The position numbers and the translations under genes are program-made. From Chloroflexota bacterium (lineage in GTDB: Bacteria > Chloroflexota > Limnocylindria > Limnocylindrales > CSP1-4): a DNA stretch of 5,884 bases. The stretch lies in the NCBI GenBank assembly GCA_003157175.1, contig PMIQ01000214.1, positions 4,813 to 10,696 of the forward strand, written 5' to 3'. Shown piece by piece: positions 1 through 5,485 of this stretch. How positions within the stretch are numbered: the stretch's first letter is position 1; each line of letters begins with the position of its first letter. The notes below the pieces were generated by a model. It saw nothing but the letters and a program-made list of their open reading frames with translations. It ran no database searches and had not been told where the DNA came from.

Positions 1-249
1 GACTGCATCCGCTGCGGCCTGTGCGAGCGCTACTGCCCGGACCTTGCCATCGAGGTCCTGCCCAAGCGCGACGAAAAGGGCAAGCTGCCCCAGGCGAGTC
101 AGGCCGAGGAGGCCGCCTCGGCGCGCAATGTCGCCCCACAGCACATTCCCGACGTCGCCCGGGGACCGGCCGTCGCCGGAACGGATCCACATCGCGGCAT
201 CACCGACACGGAGAGTGCTCCGAACGTCGACCGCGACAACCAGACCTGA
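1..249 (+). CDS. korD: 2-oxoacid:ferredoxin oxidoreductase, delta (ferredoxin-like) subunit, 3' part
   Basis: The frame is open from the first base to a TGA at 247-249, giving 82 visible residues; the start lies outside the window. Visible residues 2-13 carry a complete [4Fe-4S] motif, CxxCxxCxxxCP (Cys2, 5, 8, 12, then Pro13), followed by the usual hydrophobic segment DLAIEV. In bacterial-type ferredoxins and OorD/PorD subunits this is normally the second of two clusters, so the first is presumably upstream. The subunit would carry electrons from the catalytic beta subunit to external ferredoxin in the cytoplasm. After the cluster there are about 60 hydrophilic residues rich in Ala, Asp, Glu and Arg with no further cysteines, a longer tail than expected for this family. 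The stop lies 17 bases before the alpha gene, consistent with one operon. A generic 4Fe-4S protein would look the same, and the delta assignment rests on the neighbours. Confidence 0.85.
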   Translation, partial: DCIRCGLCERYCPDLAIEVLPKRDEKGKLPQASQAEEAASARNVAPQHIPDVARGPAVAGTDPHRGITDTESAPNVDRDNQT

Positions 250-266
250 TCGGACGGGACATACCG

Positions 267-1358
267 ATGACCAAGCGACTCGTCCAGGGAAACGAGGCCG
301 TGCTGCTCGGCGCCATCAAGGCCGGAGCCAGCCACTTCGCCGGCTATCCGATCAGCCCCTCGTCCGAGATCCTGGCCCAGGCCTCGGTTTACGCGTCGAA
401 GCATCCGGAGTTTCACTTCCTGCAGGAAGAGGATGAGATCGCCAGCGCCAACGCGATTCTCGGCGCCAGCCTGGCGGGCGCGAAGTCGTTCACGGCGACC
501 TCCGGGCCCGGCTTCAGCCTGATGCAGGAGGCGATCGGCTACGGCCACAAGGTCGGCATCCCGTGCGTGATCGTGAACGTCATGCGCGTCGGACCCGCGA
601 CCGGTATGCCGACGATGCCCGGCCAGGGCGATCTGAACCAGACTCGCTACGGCTCGACGGGCGACTACACCAGCTTCGTCTTCTATCCATCGACAGTGGC
701 CGAGTGCTACGAGTACACCATCCACGCCTTCAACGCGGCGGAGGAGACCCGCAGCCCGGTCATCATCCTGTCCGACGCATTCCTGGGCCATCTCAACGAA
801 GTCGCGGACCTGGACACGATCGACGTGCCGGTCGTCCCGCGAACGATCGAGCCCCTCGCCTCGGGCGGCACCCGGCTCTTCTCGGGCGTGGCCACATACG
901 CCGACGGTGAGCCGGCGACCGCGGATGCCGACGAGTACATCCGCCAGTACCGCGAGTCCCGCGACCAGCGCCTCAAGGTGGCGGAGAAGTACGCCTTCTA
1001 CGAATACGGCTGGAACAAGGACGCCGAGACGCTCGTGATCGCGTTCGGCATCACCCGCCGCATCGCCCAGCCGCTGGCTCCTCACTTCGCCCTGTTCCGA
1101 CCGATCCGGATCTGGCCCACCCTGGACAGGGAGCTGACCGAGATCGCCGCGCGCTACAAGAAGATCATCGTCATCGAAGGCAGCGATGGGCAGTACGCCA
1201 ACGTCGTGGAGCGGATGCTCCTGCGCCGCGTCGAGCGCGTACCGCTGCTGGGCGGCCGGATGAGCCTCGAGGCGATTCGCGAAGGCCTCGATGCCATCGG
1301 CATGCTTCCGGCACAGCCCGCGCCGTCCGGCTCCGAGTCGCCGGCCCGGGTCGGCTGA
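267..1358 (+). CDS. korA: 2-oxoacid:ferredoxin oxidoreductase, alpha subunit (KorA/OorA-like)
   Basis: This 363-residue protein matches the length and motifs of stand-alone alpha subunits (OorA/KorA, about 375 residues). The N-terminus LVQGNEAVLLGAIKAG leads into YPISPSSEI (27-35), the family's YPITPSSE signature next to the thiamine and substrate site. It is followed by QEEDEIAS (53-60), the glycine-rich TSGPGFSLMQEAIGYG (78-93), GPATGMPT (109-116) and GQGDL (119-123). Together with beta it forms the TPP-dependent core that decarboxylates a 2-oxoacid and makes an acyl-CoA with reduced ferredoxin. The ATG at 267 was chosen because it begins the conserved region and follows the ferredoxin stop; the open frame upstream to position 21 only overlaps korD. 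The ribosome site is weak (GGACGGGA at 252-259). No gamma domain is fused at the N-terminus. 2-oxoglutarate is the likeliest substrate by subunit order and similarity, but branched-chain 2-oxoacids (VorA-like) cannot be excluded. Confidence 0.93.
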   Translation: MTKRLVQGNEAVLLGAIKAGASHFAGYPISPSSEILAQASVYASKHPEFHFLQEEDEIASANAILGASLAGAKSFTATSGPGFSLMQEAIGYGHKVGIPCVIVNVMRVGPATGMPTMPGQGDLNQTRYGSTGDYTSFVFYPSTVAECYEYTIHAFNAAEETRSPVIILSDAFLGHLNEVADLDTIDVPVVPRTIEPLASGGTRLFSGVATYADGEPATADADEYIRQYRESRDQRLKVAEKYAFYEYGWNKDAETLVIAFGITRRIAQPLAPHFALFRPIRIWPTLDRELTEIAARYKKIIVIEGSDGQYANVVERMLLRRVERVPLLGGRMSLEAIREGLDAIGMLPAQPAPSGSESPARVG

Positions 1359-1384
1359 CCGCGTCCCCGCAGAGGTTCACCGCA

Positions 1385-2170
1385 ATGGCAGTCAAGGACA
1401 AGCTCAAGACCGATCTCTTCCCGACCATCTGGTGCCCCGGCTGCGGCATCGGCTTGATCATGGCGCAGCTGGCCACCGTCATGGACGAGCTCGGCCTCGA
1501 CAAGAACAACACCGTCCTGGTGACCGGGATCGGCTGTACCGGCCGAATGGGCGCCTACATGAACTTCGAGTCCGTGTACACGCTCCACGGTCGAACGCTG
1601 CCGGTGGCCGAGGCGATCAAGATGGTGCGGCCCGAGCTGCACGTCCTGGTCGTCTCCGGCGACGGCGATCTCGCCTCCATCGGCGGCAACCATCTGCTCC
1701 ACTCGATCCGCCGCAACCCGAACATCACGGTTCTGTGCAACAACAACGAGATCTACGGCCTGACCGGCGGTCAGACCGGGCCCACCACGCCCCAGGGCAC
1801 GAACACGATCTCGTCGCCGGCAGGCGCGACCTACACGCCGATCAACCTGCAGGGCGTCGTCAACACCAACCCGAACGCGTATTACGCCAAGACCACGGTC
1901 TACCACCAGGGAGCGATGAAGAAGGCGATCCGCGAAGCGATCGAGTGGCCGGGCTTCTCGTTCGTCGATATCGCCAGCCAGTGCATCGAGAACAACGGCC
2001 GGCGGATCGGGTTCGCGAGCGCCAACGACATGCTCCAGAGCTACCGCACCGAGTACAAGGCGGCGCCTCCCGGCACGACGCACCTGGAACCGCATCAGAC
2101 CGGCATCATCAAGGGCCAGCCGCTGCCGGTGGCGGGTACGGCCAGGTCCGGCAACGGGTCGGGCGAGTAG
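1385..2170 (+). CDS. korB: 2-oxoacid:ferredoxin oxidoreductase, beta (TPP-binding) subunit
   Basis: This is the 261-residue catalytic subunit that binds thiamine diphosphate and one [4Fe-4S] cluster. WCPGCG (16-21) gives Cys17 and Cys20, GIGCTGR gives Cys51, and ASQCIEN gives Cys200; this spacing matches the four cluster ligands of known OGOR/OFOR beta subunits. The TPP/Mg motif starts at GDGD (92-95) and ends at CNNNEIYGLTGGQ (118-130), the classic GDG-x(24-27)-NN arrangement. Length is close to OorB (about 273). The C-terminus after residue 245 is a Gly/Ser-rich tail without known function. The ATG at 1385 has AGAGG at 1371-1375 with nine bases between, and lies 26 bases after the alpha stop. 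The stop is TAG at 2168-2170. Pyruvate-type PorB is an alternative, but the short beta subunit paired with a YPISPSSE alpha favours the Kor/Vor branch. Confidence 0.94.
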   Translation: MAVKDKLKTDLFPTIWCPGCGIGLIMAQLATVMDELGLDKNNTVLVTGIGCTGRMGAYMNFESVYTLHGRTLPVAEAIKMVRPELHVLVVSGDGDLASIGGNHLLHSIRRNPNITVLCNNNEIYGLTGGQTGPTTPQGTNTISSPAGATYTPINLQGVVNTNPNAYYAKTTVYHQGAMKKAIREAIEWPGFSFVDIASQCIENNGRRIGFASANDMLQSYRTEYKAAPPGTTHLEPHQTGIIKGQPLPVAGTARSGNGSGE

Positions 2171-2183
2171 GCCCGGGCAGGGC

Positions 2184-2191
2184 GGAGGAGG
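2184..2191 (+). promoter_or_regulatory. Strong Shine-Dalgarno site of the gamma-subunit gene
   Basis: GGAGGAGG at 2184-2191 sits five bases before the ATG at 2197, nearly ideal for 16S rRNA pairing. It fixes the gamma start and rules out the longer open frame that runs back into the beta gene from 1291. Confidence 0.85.
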
Positions 2192-2196
2192 ATCGG

Positions 2197-2811
2197 ATGG
2201 CGGCCAAGTCCATCGTCATCGACGGCGTCGGCGGTCAGGGCGTTCGGGTCATCGGCAACACCATGGCCAGCCTGCTGGCGGTCATGGGTTATGAAGTGAC
2301 GCTCCTGTTCGACTACGACTCGTCGGTTCGGGGGGGCATGAGCGAGGCCTTCCTGGCCTACGACCGCGAGCCGATCTCCAACTTCGTGGTCGAATGCGCA
2401 GACGTCGTCCTGCGTCTGGCCGACCGCGGGCCGACCCACCTCAGCACGGACTACCTCATCGCCGATATCGGCCTGACCAAGCCCGGCGAGAGCGGCGAGG
2501 AGATCCCGTTCCTGCAGCTGGGCGTCGAGAAGTTCGGCCGCGACCTTTTCGGCAACATGATCGCCCTGGGCCGGCTGCTGTGCGTCTGCAACGTCGATTT
2601 CACCGACCAGCACCTGCGCGACGCGCTGCCCAAGAAGTACATCGACGATAACATCGCCGCCATCAAATACGGCTACGGGCTGGATCGGAGCTCGATCAAG
2701 GCCATCGTGCCCGAGCAGGCCGCCAGCCGCTTCGCAGAGCGCTACGCCGAGCGCGTCCTTGCCGGAACCGCGCCCGCCGAGGCCGTCGAACAGGCGGCGG
2801 CACGCAGCTGA
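2197..2811 (+). CDS. korC: 2-oxoacid:ferredoxin oxidoreductase, gamma subunit
   Basis: This 204-residue protein has the two hallmarks of the gamma (Pfam POR) domain. The first is a glycine-rich IDGVGGQGV loop near the N-terminus (8-16). The second is YDSSVRGGMSEAFLAYDREPI (40-60), corresponding to the family's EVRGG-S signature with the following EPI. A third conserved patch is GNMIALGRLL (119-128). The gamma subunit completes the oxidoreductase complex and is linked to CoA handling in this enzyme class. The 26-base gap after beta contains a strong ribosome site. The TGA stop (2809-2811) overlaps the next gene's ATG by one base (TGATG), implying translational coupling. The protein is slightly longer than OorC (about 186), with the extra length in an Ala/Glu-rich C-terminal helix. 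In actinobacterial KorA proteins this domain is fused to alpha; here it is a separate gene downstream of beta. Confidence 0.92.
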   Translation: MAAKSIVIDGVGGQGVRVIGNTMASLLAVMGYEVTLLFDYDSSVRGGMSEAFLAYDREPISNFVVECADVVLRLADRGPTHLSTDYLIADIGLTKPGESGEEIPFLQLGVEKFGRDLFGNMIALGRLLCVCNVDFTDQHLRDALPKKYIDDNIAAIKYGYGLDRSSIKAIVPEQAASRFAERYAERVLAGTAPAEAVEQAAARS

Positions 2812-3566
2812 TGAGCCCGCGACGGAGGGGTCACGGTCGGCACGGGGGCGGCAACGGCGCCGGGGGACCCGGCAGCGCCGCCGGCGCGCCAGGTGGCGCC
2901 GCCGGCGCGGTCGGGCCGGAGGGGCAGGGGAGCGTCGCGGAATTCGGCGCGGCCGACGCCGCGGGATCCGGCGCCGACGGTTTTGGCGCCCTCGGCGCCG
3001 CAGCGGCGGATCCGGTCGAGAGGCCGGCCGCCGAACGTGCCTCGGTTCCGTGGAACGGGATCGCCCGTGTGAACGGGTATCGACCCAACGGCGCGAGCGG
3101 CGGCGGGGGAGCGTTCGGCGGCGGCCAGCCTGGCGGCCAGCGACGCCAGCCACGGGGTCGCCCGTCGGGGCGCGTGTCCAGTCCCATGCCGGCGCCCGAC
3201 TCCACGCCCGTTCCGGTGCCTGAATCCGGGACGGACGTGGCGGCTCTAGCGGTCGACGAGGACGTCAGCCCGGTTCCGGGCAGACACTCCAACTGCACGC
3301 TTGCCCAGATGCGCCGCTTCATCAAGAGCCGTCCCTATGTGCCCGTCCACGAGCTGCGGCGCCGGTTCGAGATCGAGGGGATCGAGGACGAGGTCAGCCC
3401 GGTGGCCACCGAGCGCGGCACGATCTACGTCGGCCTCCCGCCCGAGCAGGCCCGGTTCCTGGGCGACCTGATCAGGTCCGGCGACATCGGCTGCGAGATG
3501 CTCCTCGACCCCGAGAGCCCCGGCGTCATCGGCGTCTTCCCGATGCGGCCCGTCGCCCGGCAGTAG
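2811..3566 (+). CDS. Unrecognised protein: disordered N-terminal half and compact C-terminal domain, coupled to korC
   Basis: I do not recognise this 251-residue protein. Residues 1-155 are low-complexity: Arg/His/Gly at the start, then Gly/Ala-rich with a repeated AAGA unit, then a Gly-rich stretch (97-109), a basic patch (QRRQPRGRPSGR, 110-121) and a Pro-rich linker (125-137). No signal peptide or membrane segment is visible. From about residue 158 a normal globular composition begins. HSNCTLAQMRRFIKSRPYVP looks like one helix and ELRRRFEIEG a second, followed by a strand-turn-strand (VSPVATERGTIYVGLP), another helix (EQARFLGDLIRSG) and a closing strand (GVIGVFPMRP). That order could be a small winged-helix fold, but this is inference from pattern only. 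The ATG overlaps the korC stop (TGATG) and no separate ribosome site is evident, so expression probably depends on korC translation. A later start (for example Met126) would keep only the folded part. Stop is TAG. Confidence 0.7.
   Translation: MSPRRRGHGRHGGGNGAGGPGSAAGAPGGAAGAVGPEGQGSVAEFGAADAAGSGADGFGALGAAAADPVERPAAERASVPWNGIARVNGYRPNGASGGGGAFGGGQPGGQRRQPRGRPSGRVSSPMPAPDSTPVPVPESGTDVAALAVDEDVSPVPGRHSNCTLAQMRRFIKSRPYVPVHELRRRFEIEGIEDEVSPVATERGTIYVGLPPEQARFLGDLIRSGDIGCEMLLDPESPGVIGVFPMRPVARQ
2875..2909 (+). repeat. 14-base direct repeat with 21-base period
   Basis: GCGCCGCCGGCGCG occurs at 2875-2888 and again at 2896-2909, a period of 21 bases or seven codons. It encodes the repeated AAGA unit in the low-complexity part of the gene at 2811-3566. 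Each copy contains GCGCC/GGCGC arms and could fold, so this stretch may be prone to slippage or sequencing error. Confidence 0.7.
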
Positions 3567-3624
3567 GCGGGGGATGCTCAATCGTTTGCCATTGGCGGTT
3601 GGGAGCGGAAGACGGTGGCGAACC

Positions 3625-3798
3625 CTATGGCTGGTACAGCTCGGCGGAAGCGAGTGCCTCTGCAGGCCCACGAGCCCCGGACGGGTATAGGCATCCTCCG
3701 GCGACGAGGACGCGGCCGTCGAGCAGCAGCGTGGCGGTCTGCCACGCACGAGGGCTGTTCATCGAACCGGCCGGACTGAAGGTGCCGGTCCCGGCGTC
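3625..3798 (-). pseudogene. Remnant of a Kelch-repeat (galactose oxidase-like) protein gene
   Basis: Between the ends of two convergent genes, the minus strand reads in one frame as a single textbook Kelch repeat. From 3798 downward it gives DAGTGTFSPAGSMNSPRA, then WQTATLLLDGRVLVAGG, a variable loop with GCLYPSGARG, then ASAELYQP and a TAG stop at 3627-3625. Bacterial Kelch/galactose-oxidase beta-propeller proteins repeat the pattern 'DPGTGTFSPTGSM-x-PR-x-x-HTATLLPDGRVLVAGG...SAELYDP' every 50 residues or so, and the match extends over nearly the whole unit. Only one repeat is present. Its upstream boundary coincides with the end of the suhB-like gene (stop at 3809-3811), which is in another frame, and there is no start codon or ribosome site for it. 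It is therefore most simply the 3' end of a gene whose front part was lost. The frame is otherwise intact, so the loss may be fairly recent. A programmed fusion to the phosphatase gene is unlikely. Confidence 0.72.
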
Positions 3799-3808
3799 AC
3801 GGCCGCGA

Positions 3809-4606
3809 TCAGCCCGGCTCGCCGCCCGGCTGCCGCAGGATGGCCAGCATTCGCTCGTGAAGATGGCCGTTGGAGACGAGGATCGAGTCGCTGCTGACGA
3901 AGTCCGCGCCTCCTTCGGCCGTGGACGCGCGGCCCCCGGCTTCCTCTACGATCAGCGCACCGGCCGCGATGTCCCAGGGCTTCATCCCGAACTCCCAGTA
4001 GCCATCCAGCCGCCCGGCGCCAACCCACGCGCCGTCGAGGGCCGCCGCCCCGGCCCGCCGAATCCCCTGCACCTGGAAGTGGATCTCCTCGAATTCCTTG
4101 AAGTTGTCGCGCCGAGCGTTCCTGAGGTCGTAGGTGAACCCCGTCGCCAGCAAGGCCTCCTGAAGGCTCGTTTCGGCCGAGACTCGGATAGGGTCGCCGT
4201 TGAGGGTCGCGCCCCGGCCGGCCTCGGCGGCGAACATCTCGTCCCGCATCGGGTCGTAGACGACGCCGACGATCGGGCGGTTGTCCAGGGTTAGCGCTAT
4301 CGACACGGCGAAGGTCGGCAGGCCGTGCGCGAAGTTGGTCGTGCCATCGAGCGGATCCACAAGCCAGCGGTAGCCGCCGGGGGTGCCGTCTCCGCCGCTG
4401 GCGCCGCTCTCCTCGGCCAGCACGGCGTGGTCGGGAAAGCGGGCCCGAAGCGCGGCGAGGATCAAGTCCTCCGACCGGCGGTCATAGTCCGTTACGAGAT
4501 CCGTCGCGCCCTTGTGCTCGACGTGCGTCACGCGCCCGAACCCGTCGCGCAGCACCGCCCCCGCTCGGCGGGCGATCTCCTGGACAAGCGCCAGCGTTTC
4601 GCTCAT
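3809..4606 (-). CDS. suhB: Inositol monophosphatase family protein (SuhB-like)
   Basis: This 265-residue protein matches Mg-dependent inositol-1-monophosphatases (SuhB is 267 residues). These hydrolyse myo-inositol phosphates and sometimes related sugar phosphates or 3'-phosphoadenosine nucleotides in the cytoplasm. The metal-site motifs are in order: KGATDLVTDYD (32-42), LAEESG (63-68, metal-binding Glu), WLVDPLDGTTNFAHG (81-95, with Asp84 and Asp87 as ligands and Thr89/90 nearby), then RRAGAAALD (183-191) and the second signature WEFGMKPWDIAAGALIVEEAGG (204-225, Asp212). The usual Gly-Ser of the third motif is Gly-Ala here (186-187). The ATG at 4606 gives the standard N-terminus; only a weak GAG precedes it. 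It lies 93 bases downstream of the DoxX-like gene on the same strand and may share its transcript. Substrate cannot be decided from motifs; fructose-1,6-bisphosphatase or histidinol-phosphatase activity is possible within the superfamily. Confidence 0.93.
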   Translation of the reverse strand: MSETLALVQEIARRAGAVLRDGFGRVTHVEHKGATDLVTDYDRRSEDLILAALRARFPDHAVLAEESGASGGDGTPGGYRWLVDPLDGTTNFAHGLPTFAVSIALTLDNRPIVGVVYDPMRDEMFAAEAGRGATLNGDPIRVSAETSLQEALLATGFTYDLRNARRDNFKEFEEIHFQVQGIRRAGAAALDGAWVGAGRLDGYWEFGMKPWDIAAGALIVEEAGGRASTAEGGADFVSSDSILVSNGHLHERMLAILRQPGGEPG

Positions 4607-4671
4607 GGCTCGAAGTATGGGTTCATCCGCTCGATGGTGTCCGAGCGCGCCGCCGGGCTCTGGCGGTTGTA

Positions 4672-4690
4672 GGGGCGGCCGGCCCGCCCC
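4672..4690 (-). terminator. GC-rich hairpin after the DoxX-like gene, possible terminator or attenuator
   Basis: GGGGCGG at 4672-4678 pairs perfectly with CCGCCCC at 4684-4690 around a five-base loop. On the minus strand the hairpin begins 10 bases after the DoxX-like stop codon. No T-run follows, so it is not a classical intrinsic terminator. It might cause partial termination or protect the mRNA end before the suhB-like gene. Confidence 0.3.
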
Positions 4691-4699
4691 CGGCCTCGA

Positions 4700-5068
4700 T
4701 CAGAACGGCGCGACGAAGAAGCGCCCGACGGCCACGAGGGCCGCGACGATACCGAAGAATCCGCTGAAGGCCAGTTGCGGGATCTCGTGGCGCCGGATGT
4801 GGAAGACGGCGACCAGCGCCATCAGGAGCGCCAGGGCGAGAGCCGCCACGGCCGTGAGCCACGGCATCACGCCGATCAAGGCCGGCACGATCAACCCGAC
4901 CGCACCCAGGATCTCCAGGGTGCCGATAACGACGGCCTGTCTGTGTGTCAGAGCGGCAACCCAGGCCATTCGCCGCTTCGCGTCGTCGTAGAGAACCGCC
5001 TGGTCGTAGCCGGCACCGAAGAAGGCCAGTGCGAGCAGCACCTGAGCGATCCACAGGACGACGTTCAC
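4700..5068 (-). CDS. DoxX-like small integral membrane protein
   Basis: This 122-residue, strongly hydrophobic protein has four predicted membrane helices: about 3-20, 44-64, 68-89 and 99-118. The first helix and loop (LWIAQVLLALAFFGAGYDQ), a central LEILGAVGLIVPAL in helix 2, and the FHIRRHE motif after helix 3 with a terminal GRF motif in helix 4 are typical of the DoxX-like family. Its members are bacterial membrane proteins, some linked to quinone or thiosulfate redox chemistry, but most are uncharacterised. The usual Gly-x-x-Lys motif after helix 1 is replaced by GAGYDQ. I chose the GTG at 5068 because AAGGAGG lies five bases upstream and translation from there starts exactly at the family N-terminus. 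The open frame extends upstream to 5395 without family resemblance. TGA stop at 4702-4700. No function can be assigned beyond the family. Confidence 0.82.
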   Translation of the reverse strand: MNVVLWIAQVLLALAFFGAGYDQAVLYDDAKRRMAWVAALTHRQAVVIGTLEILGAVGLIVPALIGVMPWLTAVAALALALLMALVAVFHIRRHEIPQLAFSGFFGIVAALVAVGRFFVAPF

Positions 5069-5073
5069 CTGTT

Positions 5074-5080
5074 CCTCCTT
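5074..5080 (-). promoter_or_regulatory. Shine-Dalgarno site fixing the GTG start of the DoxX-like gene
   Basis: On the minus strand AAGGAGG occupies 5080-5074, five bases before the GTG at 5068-5066. It is a near-perfect site and decides in favour of GTG over ATG codons further upstream in the same frame. Confidence 0.8.
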
Positions 5081-5453
5081 GAGCGTACGTGTCGGTTGGC
5101 GGCCATCCATTCTGATGGCGTCAGGTGGCGAATGAGGTAGGGGTGGCGCAGCGCAACGACTGCCGCCGCCAGCGCAACATCGTTGTCGAGCCGGCCGGTC
5201 CCCACCCAATGGGCGCAATTCACGCGCGGAGCCGGTAACACCCAACGGCCCCGCGCCAATATCCCGGTGACGAGAATCCACCGCGAGGCGACGTGGAATC
5301 GGACCTCCCGCCGCGTCCGGGCGACAGCCCGGGGTTTGCGCCGCTGGAGTTCGAGCGCACGCACAGCCTAACGGTGGCGCGAGGCCGAGAGCCATGAAGA
5401 GTGTCGACCCTCGTCCGGAGGCCTCGAGGCCGGCTCTCGAGACCGCGGGCTGC
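5081..5453. other. Intergenic region between divergent genes, no convincing gene
   Basis: This stretch separates the leftward DoxX-like gene from the rightward SDR gene. Codon positions show less G/C bias than in the flanking genes, and no reading frame resembles a family I know. A perfect six-base-pair hairpin (CCGGGC/GCCCGG, loop GACA) lies at 5317-5332, without a T-run. It most likely holds the promoters of both flanking genes. I see no tRNA, riboswitch or insertion-element end in it. Confidence 0.55.
5420..5442. promoter_or_regulatory. Two CTCGAG-centred palindromes, possible operator
   Basis: GGCCTCGAGGCC (5420-5431) is a perfect 12-base palindrome and TCTCGAGA (5435-5442) a perfect 8-base palindrome. 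Their CTCGAG cores start 13 bases apart, and the pair ends 12 bases before a possible -10 box of the SDR gene. Such paired palindromes resemble binding sites for dimeric repressors, but no regulator gene is visible in the window. Confidence 0.35.
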
Positions 5454-5459
5454 TAGTCT
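5454..5459 (+). promoter_or_regulatory. Possible extended -10 promoter element for the SDR gene
   Basis: TGCTAGTCT at 5451-5459 reads as an extended -10 (TG-N-TAGTCT). It would place the transcript start about 20 bases before the ATG at 5486. No good -35 box is present 16-18 bases upstream, so the call is weak. Confidence 0.25.
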
Positions 5460-5485
5460 GAGGCGCCACACGAAAGGACAGGGGC

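Noticed and set aside
21..266. N-terminal extension of the alpha subunit in the same frame
   Set aside because: It overlaps the well-supported ferredoxin frame, has Arg-rich shadow composition, and the family N-terminus begins at the ATG at 267.
99..1085. Long minus-strand open frames opposite the alpha and beta genes
   Set aside because: High-GC coding DNA creates long antisense frames. Their translations are Arg/Asp/Val-rich with no family motifs.
1291..2196. Long open frame leading into the gamma gene
   Set aside because: It covers the beta gene in another frame with an Arg/His/Pro-rich shadow translation. The strong ribosome site and family start place gamma at 2197.
2831..3325. Minus-strand 164-codon frame opposite the low-complexity gene
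   Set aside because: It is Pro/Ala-rich, the mirror of the Gly/Ala-rich sense frame, and lacks a ribosome site. The plus-strand frame is supported by the TGATG coupling and the folded C-terminal domain.
3729..3747. Perfect 7-base-pair hairpin (GCGTGGC/GCCACGC) between convergent genes
   Set aside because: It has no T-run on either side and lies within the Kelch relic, where GC-rich complementarity arises easily, so it is not called a terminator.
4603..4680. Short minus-strand frame ending MNPYFEP whose TGA overlaps the suhB-like ATG (ATGA)
   Set aside because: Upstream it runs only into an out-of-frame part of the DoxX-like gene with a stop there. It has no ribosome site and is too short to distinguish from chance.
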